DNA of 64,000 nucleotides. Origin: Raphanus sativus (Eukaryota; Streptophyta; Magnoliopsida; Brassicales; Brassicaceae). The translations under genes were made by a program, and so were the position numbers. The notes below the pieces were generated by a model. The model was given only the letters and a program-made list of their open reading frames with translations. It was not told the DNA's origin and searched no databases. The stretch is from contig NC_079515.1 in the NCBI RefSeq assembly GCF_000801105.2, positions 38,697,920 to 38,761,919 of the forward strand, read 5' to 3'. This document shows, one piece after another, positions 34,520 through 46,000 of the stretch (positions are counted from its first letter, which is position 1; the number at the start of each line of letters is the position of its first letter).

Positions 34520-35999
34520 CTGCTACAATGATTAGTAATTAATTTTTATTTTACCCCATAAAGGTTACAAGGATTCTGCTTTGATGAATTATGTCAGTGT
34601 GATAAATAACAAAATTAACGGATGTTTGGTGACTTTCATAAAGAAAAATAGAATTGAATTATAGTATTAAAATGACTATACAAAATAATTATTTTGAAAA
34701 GAGTGTGTGACAAATTAATTTGATAGTAAAATACAATTTGAAGTGATGTATATAGAATAAACAAATTTACTTATTAATCTAAGTTGGTATAGTTTAGAGT
34801 CAGATGTTTTATCAATTTCATAATCAGCTTTATGCCTAACTGTTTGATGGAAGGTCGAAGGGAAGGAAGATAATAGGCTTAGGAAAATTGCATTATTGTA
34901 ACAGATCATCTGCGGATTCATGTACGTGATGTTCCTTTATCAATACTATTAATTCTTCAACATGTCCAATTGATATGGGGTTATGTCCAAATTAAAATAT
35001 AACTGAATCAATATTAATATTACTGATACAAATCACTCATATTATTTGCCCTTATTTAAAAGTAAACTAACTTTTTAATAACTGTATTTGATCGTTGTTC
35101 ATCTCTGAACACGTTCAATTTCCAACATATCTTCTTACAGAAATTGTTGAAAAATGACCGGATTGCCTACGTTATGCCTGTTATTCGCCAATTGTTGTGC
35201 ACCGTGGCGAGATGGAGCAGATCGGCATGGTCAAGCGGTTGAGCGAGTTATGTCCGAGACTCCGAGTCAATTGCGAGATTGAAAAAACAAAAAAAAAACA
35301 ATAACTTAGTCCCCCGTAGTTTCAAATCTGCTATTGCCATAAAACCTGTAAAACAAAAAAAAAACAGTGAAAATGGTGTTATACGGCGGCTAGGGTTGCA
35401 GAGAGACTGATTAAAGTGATGGGGGCAAAATCGTGAATTTCTACTTAGTTAAATAATTCTGAAAAATGTAATATAGGTTGTGGGATGGAATTAAACCAGG
35501 GTCACATGCATAAATCTTAATAAAAAGGTACTTTTGAAAACAACAATTAACCTCTAATGTTACGTAGGGAAACATTTTCCCATAACATGATATATAAATG
35601 TGTTAACTTAGAAGTTTGTTGGGTTAATTGTTGTTTTCAAAAGTATTTTTTTATTAAGAATTATTGCCTAATTGATCTTTAATAATATAACATCAATCTA
35701 TATTTTTCCAAACAAAATAGTTTATATAATTTGTTATTTATTTTTATAAAAAACAACGTAAAATTAGTAATATAGTGTGAGCAATTGTAACTTTTATAAT
35801 TATTTAACTACTAAGAAAAAATAATATTTTGTAAATTTTAGGAATAAAATTTATAACTAATTTAGTGAAATGTCTTTGACACAAGTATATAGTTATGTAA
35901 TTTGACATATTCAATATATTTAGCAAAAGTTAAAATAAATTGAATTAATATTAAAATAAATATGAAAAGTTAAATTTCTGAAATAATAAAAAAATATAT
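34520..35999. other. Gene-free AT-rich DNA
   Basis: No gene recognised. Contains a short hairpin element (35516-35658) and otherwise unassigned AT-rich sequence. Confidence 0.5.
35516..35658. repeat. 143-bp inverted repeat (possible MITE)
   Basis: Two 37-base arms, 35516-35552 and 35622-35658, are inverse copies with about three mismatches (CTTAATAAAAAGGTACTTTT then GAAAACAACAATTAACC). A 69-bp loop lies between. No clear target duplication found. Confidence 0.6.
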
Positions 36000-37095
36000 A
36001 CCCGCACTATAATCATATTATTCATTATTCATTTTCTTATTCATTATTCGTGCTACAATATAATAATTAGCACTATGAACAAAAAAAAATTTCACCCAAC
36101 TATCAAATTTCAGTTCCATTCAGAACATCTAATCATTTAATAATTAGTGAAATAAGTATATTTTTACAGCTATATTTATAGGTTTAGAGATGTGAGAGAA
36201 AAATTAGATATTCAGAGATATAATTGGTTACAACCTGGATTTTATAAAAAATATATTTCTTAAAAAATATAAAACAAAAAATAGATCATAAATTTGGTTC
36301 AACTATTTGAAAAAATCGATTTGCGGATGCAGGTTATGAATATTTTATTCGGAGTAGGTGCGGGTTGGTAGATTTTGGATTGCGGGTACCCGCCGATCCG
36401 AAAAATATTTAAAAATAAAAATAAAAATAAAAATAAAAGTAAACACTTTTTAAAAACATGGTAATTTAAAAAAAACAATTTAAATTTTTTAAAATGTATA
36501 ATTTTTATTATAAATATAGTCTTATATTTTTATATTTTTATAATAATTAAATTAAATAATTATTTAAAAAATTTATAACCCATGGATATCCGCTAAATTA
36601 AATAGGGCGGGTGTCGGTATAAATTATTTGTTTGCGGGTTGTTGGATCGTATTTTTGACCAAAATAAAATTAAAATCCGCGGGTTGGCGGGTTCGACCGG
36701 TAATATACCGGATCAATTTTAAATTGTTATTATTTAATAAAATATATTTTAATTAAGATTTATACATATATTGAACAAAAAATATAGAGGGCAGGTTATA
36801 TTTAAATAGCAATTTAAAAATATACGAGGACGGGTCATATTTTTTAACCAAAACAAAATTAAAAATCTGCGGGTTGGCGGGTGGGTCAGCGGGGTGAGTT
36901 TGACCCGCAATCCTTAACCGTACGTGTACCAGATCAAATTTTAAACTGCTATTATTTAATAAAAATAAATTTTGATTAAAATTTATACATAAATATGATT
37001 ACAAAAACATACAAATATAATCAGAAAGAAAAAACAAATATCAAAAATTAAATTTAAAACAAAAAATATACCCGCCCTTGCGGGTCAAAATCTAG
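36000..37095 (+). mobile_element. Helitron 3' part with GC-rich terminal hairpin
   Basis: The 3' end CCCGCCCTTGCGGG plus TCAAAATCTAG (to 37095) before T matches the other Helitron ends in this window. The body has GCGGGTTGGCGGGT-type repeats and AT-rich segments. The 5' end could not be fixed; a candidate TCTATATTTTTCCAAAC lies near 35697. Start coordinate is therefore approximate. Confidence 0.5.
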
Positions 37096-37502
37096 TTACG
37101 ATTAAAATTCGATGGCGACATGAGTCATCTCCAATTTGTAAGAAAAAAAGAAGCTGCATGTGAAGGAAGGGAATAAAGTGGTGACTTTTCCATCAACAAA
37201 CAAGGAAGAATCCGATAAACATTCTGACAGCCAACAGATACAGATCTTTGTCTCCCTTTGCCTTTGTTGCTTTGTTCGATTCTCTCTGTCTTTCTTTTCC
37301 AAAGTTCAAATCACTTCACTCCATTCCACTACATTCACAATATTACCTCAATAAATGGGAAACGTTCGAAAGCAAAATTCAGTTTTGTCTCTGTCACTTT
37401 AGCAAAATGTGGAAGACCTTTTTCTTAAATGCAATTTTAATCCTATTGGTTTTTTGTTACATGATGATGACACCGTTCCTTTTGCATGAAAGTAACTTTA
37501 TA

Positions 37503-40500
37503 TCTTTATATATAAAGAACTGTTTAATCTCTCCTGGTGAAGCCACGTCAGCCGCCAGCGCACAAAGTCTCTTCCTGTCGATGTGACACGTGTCACTCTG
37601 CAAATCGCATGTTTCAATCGTCTCTGTACCGTCTGATTTATTTACGTAGCGCGCATATAAACTCTTAATAATATTGGGCTTTATTCAGTATTGGCCGTTC
37701 GGCCCAAAAGTCGAACTCTGAAACCCTTTTTTTTTTGTTTGCGAGTGTCTGTGTTATTCGGAACGCTGTCCCACGGCGACGGTGACCCTCTGTCTTCTTA
37801 GCGACTTCTGAAACAGAATGAGTTATGGTTTTTAGGTGATTAATCACATTTATTCAGACGTCCACTACGAGATATTCAATGCGTTTTTTGGATCTCATAG
37901 GCGGTGTGTGATGAGTATATATAGTTGTGAGTATTCATCCTCTTCAATGCATCTTCTCTTCGTTTCTCTTACATCATACAGACAAAAGTTCTTATGGCTA
38001 CTCCTAGGGTTTTTCTCTCCGATCTGAAGTCAGGCAAGTGTTCCTCCGTCGTCGATGAAGAGCAGACTTTTTCATCGGGACAATTAATCTCGAGAGTGGT
38101 TGGAAACCGCCGTCGTTGTTTAGTCGATCAAACTTCTTCTACTCGGTAATGAATTCCGCACCGTTACGATAGTCTTCTGGATTCATGCATCGTCATTAAC
38201 GCAATCACATTAACACCATTTTCTCAATCGTCGCAATATCTTTTTTTTTTTTCGTCGCAATATCTCTCATTCAGTGAATCCATTCATTCATTCCATGGTG
38301 TGACTCCACTTCTATAAATATGTAAGTTTGCTTCCTAAAGAACATCAATTCAATCCTCTTAATCACATGAGAATTCGTTCCCAAGTAGTTTACAGAACCA
38401 GGTACTCCACGACAGTCTTCTGATGTATCTACAGCTAAGAAACATTATTACTGGGAAATGAATAATGTAGTTGAATGAAACAATTGCTTGAAAACTACAA
38501 TAACAACAGGTCACCTTCGTAAACGTCCGTCTTGCAGTGAGAATCATGCATCAACGGTCTTGGTGGTTATATGCTACAGGTTTTTTGAGGAGGCTCAGCG
38601 CAACACATCACATGTTGAAAGCAGAGCGCAAAGATAATGGTATCGGATTTGTTGTTGCAGTGGTAAGTTTTTATCTTCATGTTTTTTGCTTTGAAAATTA
38701 CAAGGCAAAGGCCTTTGGAGCTGTCAATGACTAAATGGTTATTCGGTTACTTACTCATATGTTTAATTTTGGTACTTTTTCTTTACCAGGAGCATTTGGA
38801 TCACCCACGTTCAAAGCTTACAAATAAAAGTTCACAAACGTCTCCATGAGCAGTTTGAGGTAATGAATTCACCTGCATAGCAACTAAACAGACTAACCTT
38901 CTTTACATGCTTTCTAACCAGAAAGGGTATTAGTCCTTCATTCCTGAATATTGTCTCATATTGTGTGTGGGTAGGTTTTAAGATCAACTCGCAATGGTGT
39001 AAGCAGGTTAATGGTTTGGAGTGCTGTTTATACCAAAACATGTTGCATATATGTTCCGGTTAAAGAAGAAGCATTTTATATTGTGGAAAAGGATGCAGAA
39101 GTAGCAAATATTGAAACTTCTGGTGCAATCTGCAAGTCCTATCGTGAAACTGATATGATGGTCTCTTTAGACATAGTGCGTGTATAAATATAGTTGCTCA
39201 TTGCGTATAAAGTATGGTTGCTCACTACAAAATCGTTTTTGGATTGTGCATAAAGTATAGTTGTTCATTAGGTAAATCGTTTTTTGCCTTTTTTCTTCTT
39301 GATTTAAACAAAGTCAAATTCATACAGTGAGATTTTAACTCTATATTAAAAAATATAGTGAGATTAAATTTATACTTCTAATAATATCAATAATTTTATT
39401 CCCAACTTTAACAAATAATATGTTTTTACCATTTTGAAATCTAAAACCTTACAAACCCATGCCGTATCTTCTCATAACTACACTAGAGTGAGGCATGCAT
39501 GATATAATCAGAATTCAAAAGTTTCGATAACTACATCCCTGCGTGTAATGTCATGAGAGTGGCGATCATATACTTCAAGAACTCTATTTTAATTGACAAT
39601 TACTACTATCATATATGAATTTTAGTCAGCAACGTCTTTAATACTCACCTCATAATATTTACGGAAGCACAAATCAACGATAGCTTCATTTAACACAAAC
39701 AAGTAAAAGCTTTAGAAGATTTGAGAATGGTCTTACGAGAAACTCCAGAACTCCAGTGAATCTGACCATGGTTTCGAGTCCATTCAATGCAGAAAGCACC
39801 TTACGTTATAGTAATTCAGTGACAGGAATGAGATTTTTTTTAGAAAGAAACCATCATAGGAAGCTGGCCGTTGATGATTGGTAGTTGGATTTCATTGAGA
39901 ATCAAAAGAAGTTTTGTGAAGCTTAAATCAACATTCTATGAAGAATCTGGAGCTGAGAGAAACCAAATACTAGAAGCTGCGTATGAGCCATGGGAATCTT
40001 CAGAACCAGTGGAAAAGGTCACTAACTCACTCCATCATCATTGACTCCATATCACTTTCACAAACAAGAAAGTGTCGAGCAAGTATATATAAGAATTTAG
40101 TCAAGAAGTATAGATAAGAACTTTCTTATATCTGAATGCTACAATTCGACCAATACTCAGACCACTCAGATTTAAGAACATAATACTATCTTTTTGGAAT
40201 TTTTTAAATTTGAAAATACTTTAAAAGAAAATTTCCATAAATATGAACACACAAATTATAAATAAAAAATGCTATGCTTTACTAAATTTATGCAATATCA
40301 ACACATGTTTACCTAGAAATTTCTTCTATTTTAAATAAAAACATATCAAATATTTATTAAAATATATATTGAAAAGAAAAAATTCATTATTAGTGAAATA
40401 CACATAAAAAACTTCTAAAACCAAAAAGTAGAATCAGAAGTAGTCATTTATCTACCTTAAAAGTATTCAATTAAAAAAAATTATTAGCAACATATATAAT

Positions 40501-40792
40501 TGTATTTTTAGTAACTGCGGTAGTTGTATATATACTATTTGCTTACTGAAAATAGTTTCATTGAATTAGAGGAAAAAATATATATGAACTAAATTGTATT
40601 TCATTCCTTTTAATAATAAGATAAAATACCACACTAAAAATAACAAAATATACACTAAAAATAACAAAACTTTAATTTAAGTTCAACTTAAATTAAAGTA
40701 AATTTAATATTTTGAAATATTTAGTAGAACTGATAATAAATTTACGTAATTATTTCTCACACAAACCGGCCCGTAGGGCGGGCCAACCCTAG
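37503..40792 (+). mobile_element. 3.3-kb Helitron carrying gene fragments
   Basis: Begins TCTTTATATATAAAGAAC directly after A and ends with the hairpin GGCCCGTAGGGCGGGCC plus AACCCTAG directly before T. Near the 5' side it encodes an RPA1-like OB-fold start (37994). Further pieces with partial coding character are at about 38537-38670 (HQRSWWLYATGFLRRLS..), 39005-39190 (LMVWSAVYTKTC..) and 39875-40040 (IKRSFVKLKSTFYEESGAER). I cannot identify these three. No Rep/helicase domain is seen, so it is non-autonomous. Confidence 0.7.
37994..38149 (+). pseudogene. RPA70-like OB-fold fragment in the Helitron
   Basis: The frame starts MATPRVFLSDLKSGKCSSVV, the N-terminal signature of plant RPA 70-kDa-like proteins that are common in Brassicaceae transposon-rich DNA and that autonomous plant Helitrons encode. 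After residue 20 it diverges and stops at codon 52. A possible GTAATG donor lies at the end. A fragment, not a working protein. Confidence 0.6.
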
Positions 40793-41786
40793 TGTAAACT
40801 AAAAGACCTTTTACATCAATATAGGGTACGACTTTCATTGCCCCTATTGGTTGGCTATCGCAACTACCTTTCGCTTAATTCCTTAACTCGACCAGCTAAG
40901 TCTTGATTCAAAGTGGTAGAGTTTACTTCAAATGATGGAATAGGAATACTATTGATCCTAGGTGCTCGTGGTGATACAATATTATTACTCTTTCACATTG
41001 TCATCGTTGATAAATTATGAATAAATGCATGCAATCAAACTTTAAAAAGAACAATAGAGTCAAGAATTAAGAGAAGTACTAAAGCTATGTGATTAAATTT
41101 GTTTCCTCTTCACACTGTTAATCTTATGGTGGCGTTGACCTAATGCTTATAAGTTATAAGAGCATGTCCATTGGTAAAACTTCAATGGATATTTCACCAA
41201 TGAAATGAAATATAAAAAGAAATGTGAGATTTCATCTAAAAACTTTTAAATAATTCAAAACTATTCTAGACATGTGTTTTATTATTAAGTGGTTTGTATT
41301 CTTTTTAGATTAAAATGTAATCAAGTAATTATATTTTAGTAATAAAAAAATACTTTTTGTTTGAGATATCTTAACAATGAAGTTGTTCTAAATGTAACCA
41401 TTTCCTAGAACTTTTTTTACAAAAAAAAAAACCATTTCCTAGAACCCTCGCGATTTAAACTCCAATCCGTCGCAATAGATGTAAAATAGAGTCTAATAAA
41501 AACTAAATATGTACTGTCTAAGACTAAATATTCGAATATAGTCGTATGCCTACAAATTGTAGAGGTTAAAAGAAAATGACATATAAAATACATATATTTC
41601 TTTCCAACAAATAAAATATATTAAAAAAAATTAAAAATTAAAAATTAAAAATATGAATTTCCTTGATAAAAAGAAGTACACTTCTACTCTGAGCCTCTGA
41701 ATATGCTTCTTCCTCTCTCTCTCTCTCTTATCACTTGATCTTTAATCCTCTCAGTCTATCATTTGTAGACAGCAAAACTTCTGACA
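40793..41786. promoter_or_regulatory. Upstream region of the proline-rich gene
   Basis: AT-rich, includes a PIF/Harbinger-like MITE (41160-41388) and a CT-rich leader (41706-41730) directly before the gene. No other gene seen. Confidence 0.5.
41160..41388. mobile_element. PIF/Harbinger-like MITE
   Basis: Left end GAGCATGTCCATTGGTAAAA and right-end complement GAACAACTTCATTGTTAAGA are diverged inverted repeats, flanked by TAA on both sides (41157-41159, 41389-41391). The left terminus resembles that of the element in BCE2 intron 1 (GAGCATCCACAATGG). 229 bp, non-coding. Confidence 0.6.
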
Positions 41787-42248
41787 ATGGAAGCAATCAG
41801 ATTCTCAAACTTGTCAGCTCTTCTTCTTACACTTCTGCTACTATCACTGTCTCTCTGCGTGACGTCAAAGGACCAAACTGTTTCTTGCACTATGTGTTCC
41901 TCTTGCGACAATCCATGTAACCCTGTCCCGACGTCTTCTCCTCCTCCAAGCTCCTCCGGCGGAAGCGGCAGCGGCTCTTATTACTATTCTCCTCCTCCTC
42001 CTCCTCCTCCTCCAAGCTCCGGTGGTGGTAAATACCCTCCTCCGTACGGAGGATATGGAGACGGTGGACAAAGTTACTATTATCCGCCTGCTTCTTATGG
42101 CAACTACCCGACGCCGCCTCCACCAAATCCCATCGTTCCTTATTTTCCGTTTTACTATCACATTCCTCCTCCGGGAGATTCTGGATCGGATCGTTTGTTG
42201 GGTTCTCTTCTCTTTGTTATCTTCTCCCTCTTGCTTTGTTTTGGGTGA
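41787..42248 (+). CDS. Proline-rich extensin-like secreted protein (AT3G06750-like)
   Basis: Single exon, 153 aa. A signal peptide (about 1-27, LLLTLLLLSLSLCV) is followed by a cysteine cluster CTMCSSCDNPC. Proline runs include YYYSPPPPPPPPSS and YPTPPPPNP, with Gly/Tyr-rich spacers. A hydrophobic C-terminal segment (LLGSLLFVIFSLLLCFG) preceded by DSGSD looks like a GPI-anchor signal. SPPPP blocks are sites of proline hydroxylation and arabinosylation in cell-wall extensins. The position matches hydroxyproline-rich AT3G06750. Role likely structural at the cell surface; this is inference. Confidence 0.87.
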   Translation: MEAIRFSNLSALLLTLLLLSLSLCVTSKDQTVSCTMCSSCDNPCNPVPTSSPPPSSSGGSGSGSYYYSPPPPPPPPSSGGGKYPPPYGGYGDGGQSYYYPPASYGNYPTPPPPNPIVPYFPFYYHIPPPGDSGSDRLLGSLLFVIFSLLLCFG

Positions 42249-43052
42249 CTGAGAAAGAGAATTATCCTGTGAAACCTTCTCTTTTACTTTTTAACCATGC
42301 TACTATGTTTTACTTTCCGTCGACAATCTGTATTTTTTTTTTTGTATTTACTATTTGCTTTCAATTAACATCGTAACTACTAGTTGTTAAGAATCTATAT
42401 CTAAGAAAATTATTTACTATACAAAACTTTTTTTTTCACTAGTATAAAACCTTCTTGTGTGGCTTGAAGCCTTTGGATCGAGTTTTAGTTACTCTGTAAA
42501 TAAAGTACATACAAACTATACAAGTCAATTTGTTTCACGTCAATACATTTTCTATACAATGTTTCCATAAGAAAAGAAAACATTTACAATGCTCACGTCC
42601 AGATTAACTAAACTTAACTACAAAAGTGGCATCGGTGGACATTATGTTTCATGTATCCAACATACACATCAACTAACGATTCTAACATGAAACACATGAA
42701 GATTGATTTTTTTTTTTCTTTTGACAAGGATACGTAGCCTATCAGAGTAAAAAGATCTTTTCAAATTCCTGTTAAAATGGGTGAGCAGGAAAATTAGTAG
42801 ATTACGAAGAGACTGGGAAACACCTTTTACCATCGATACATAATCTGATTGAGCCCGCGCTTTTACTATACCTGACAGAACTTACAGCACTAATGGGAAA
42901 ATTGATGCACAATCTTTTGCACTCAAACTAGATAACCTGTACAAAGTTGATATGATTAACAAAAGGAAGCAGTTAGACATAAATGTGATCAAGATAAGGT
43001 ATAGTACTAGCTAGTACAGTACATGCAAGTACCAGCTTTACTTCTGGTCCAA
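42249..43052. other. Convergent intergenic region
   Basis: 804 bp between the proline-rich gene and the stop of the minus-strand TNL gene. Holds their 3' UTRs and poly-T tracts. No gene or repeat recognised. Confidence 0.55.
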
Positions 43053-46000
43053 TCATCGGTGTAACCAGCTCTTCCTCTTCACCTTCTTCCCATTAGAAGA
43101 ATGTGGCATCACATGTGAGCCTGATGGAGGTGCCTCTATGTTTATGCCCAAACATTCTTGGTCTTCAGTTTCTTTTCCGTCAAGAATACAATGAGGGACC
43201 TCTAAAAGTCGTACACCACAGCCTTTGACCTTCCAGTATTGAACATGGACTCTGAACACAAAAGTAATCTCGCTGAAATTGTTTTTTTCAGCTTCAAGAC
43301 AATCCTGGTTTAGAGAGAAAGAATCTTCAAATATATACAAATGCTCTACATTTCCACATAGATCTGCCGGATGTGTAGGTGGCCTATTTAGATTTGGCAT
43401 ATGGAGCTGGATTGGTCCACCTCCGACTGTGAGGCCATTCTGTTTACCCCTTACGGAATAAGACATGCCGTTCAATGAAATCTCACCCTCTTCATCGTCA
43501 TCATTACTGCTGACCTCATATACCCTTGACAGCAAGATACAAGCTTTGAATCTGAAGGATGAAGGAAGAGGTCTTGGAGTCGAGCTGATCGTTAAGGAAC
43601 CTGAACCGGCTCTGTGAGTGAAGTGTGCAGGCACTTCTTCACCCGGTAACACCGCATATTTGCAAGATGATGTATGGATGAGCTTTCTCGCTTCTTGTTC
43701 CAGGCCGAAGCAGTCAGCAAAGTTTAGACAAATGTTTGGATTTTGAAAAGAGGAGCAGTCTATTGTCTTCAAAGATTTACAACCTTGTGCATTTAAAGAT
43801 ACAAGGGAATGTGGAAGCGGTGGAAGTGCTACCAGCTCTCTGCATTCTGTGACGTCAAGCTTAATTAGTCCCGAGAGACGTCTGATGCAATTTGGAATAG
43901 TCTTGATAACACTAGTGCAGCGGAGACGTAATGATATAGGAGATGTAAGAACCTTCTTGGGTAGACATATTGGCAAAATGTAGCAAATGTCTAAGTCTGA
44001 CCGTAATCTCCAACTGCGCTTAAAGTCAGGCCCCCACTCGATTATTGCTTCAAATAAGTATTCATCGTCATGTAATAGTGCATCATTTTCACTTGCATAA
44101 AAACTAACAGAATAACAGTAACCATGCTTACGCAGAACAAGAAACTCAAGATTCTCCAACTTAGAAATGTTTGGCGATATGGTTTTCAGCTTCTTGCATC
44201 GATACATAAGTAGTCTACGCAGGCGAGATAGGTTCTCAATCCGTGGAGGAACCTCCTTTATCCCTGTATCGCTCAAATTCAACTCTATGATGCTGTCAGG
44301 AACATTTGGGAAGTCTTTGATTTTTGTACACCCGGATATATCCAAGTGAGAAAGCTTAGTGGCATTGACAATAGAGCTTGTGAGCTTTAACAAACCTTTG
44401 CAGTTATGGAGATACAATCCCTCGAGACTCGTTGCTTTTGATAGATCTGGAATCCTTTTCAGATTCAATGAGTTATTCAAGTTCAACATCTTGAGGCGTG
44501 GGAGAGGCTATACAAAAAACGAAGAAGAATATATTAGCTTTAGGGAAATGACTAATTACCAATACAATACAAAAAAAAAGCTAAGTACTTTTTTTACTTT
44601 GATTCCCTTCCAAAGCATCTCGAATTTGCTATTTGACAGGAATAGCTCAACAAGAAACTTGCCAGAGAACTTGGAAGGCCAAACTCTCAATGGACACCCT
44701 CCCCAATGTAGCAATATGAGTCTGTCGGGAAGACAGTCGAGGCCCTCGGGTGTGAATAAGGCTGTAGAGTAGATTAATAGAAACTGGAGATTATTCATTC
44801 CTTTGAAAGCGCTTTTACTTATTTGGATTTCCTCGCTTTTGAAAGCGCTTTTACTTATTTGGATTTCCTCGCTCCTTCTCAACTTTAAGCCTAGAACACT
44901 TCTAGTACCCTAGAATATATTATTCAGAAATAAATAAAAAAAAATCTCAGCTTTAAAAAGATGACTGCAGATGTAACATATAACTAGATTTTGATCCGCG
45001 CTTTCGAAGCGCGGATATTATTTTTCACTTTTATGAAATATATTATTTGTTTGTAATTATTGAATTTATTTATTTTAATAAAATTTTCTTTATAATAAAT
45101 TTGACAGATAGAGTGTCTCTGGTAAACTAAGTATTTCTCTAGTTTTGTTTTATTCGCTCTTCAATCAACATATTTATTTGGCTTGTTGTTAAAATAAATG
45201 ATTATAGACTTTGATCTCTGCACCTCCGCGGATGTATATTTTGAAAAATATGATGATATTTGTTTTTCATATAATTATTAGGGTTTGGCAAAATGAATCT
45301 GAGGAAAAGAACTGATACCAATCCGTAAATATAGTATCAAACCTGAACATAAATTGATTAAATATTCGAATTATTCAAAATTTTGTTAGTTAGAGAACCG
45401 AATCAGATCCGAACCGAAGTATTCATGTACCTGAATTTATCTAAAAATAGATTTATATACTTATATATTAATTATTTTTATATTTAACGTATATAAAACA
45501 TCAAAATGATACTTTTAAATTGGTTTAAAATACTTGAAAATATATAAAGATAGTCAAAAACAAATATCTGAAATAGTTAAAATATACTCAAATCACCAAA
45601 AATACTTAAAATAGTTATTGATTTCATATCCAAAATTTTAAATCGAACCAATTGATATGTTAAGCTTAGGTATTCTGACATATGTTATTTAAATTTATAG
45701 GTAATATATTACTTTATTTATAGATTTTGAGAAATTTAAAATATATAGTGATTTAAAACTTTAAAAATAATTTAAATATGTTATCCAAACGCAAACCAAA
45801 CCCGCAAAGATCCGAATCAAACTCAAACAAAAATTTAGAAACATCCTAATAGGACTGAAATCTTTGACCTTCGAAAACCCGCAACGCAAACCGATCATAA
45901 CCAAACCCGTATGGATGTCTGAAAACCCATCCTTAGTCATTATTATATATCGTATAATTTCATCATATAATTAATCATATTTTATATGTACCATCATATA

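Noticed and set aside
41865..42161. Minus-strand arginine-rich frame opposite the proline-rich gene
   Set aside because: Antisense shadow of proline codons; the plus-strand frame has a signal peptide and family features.
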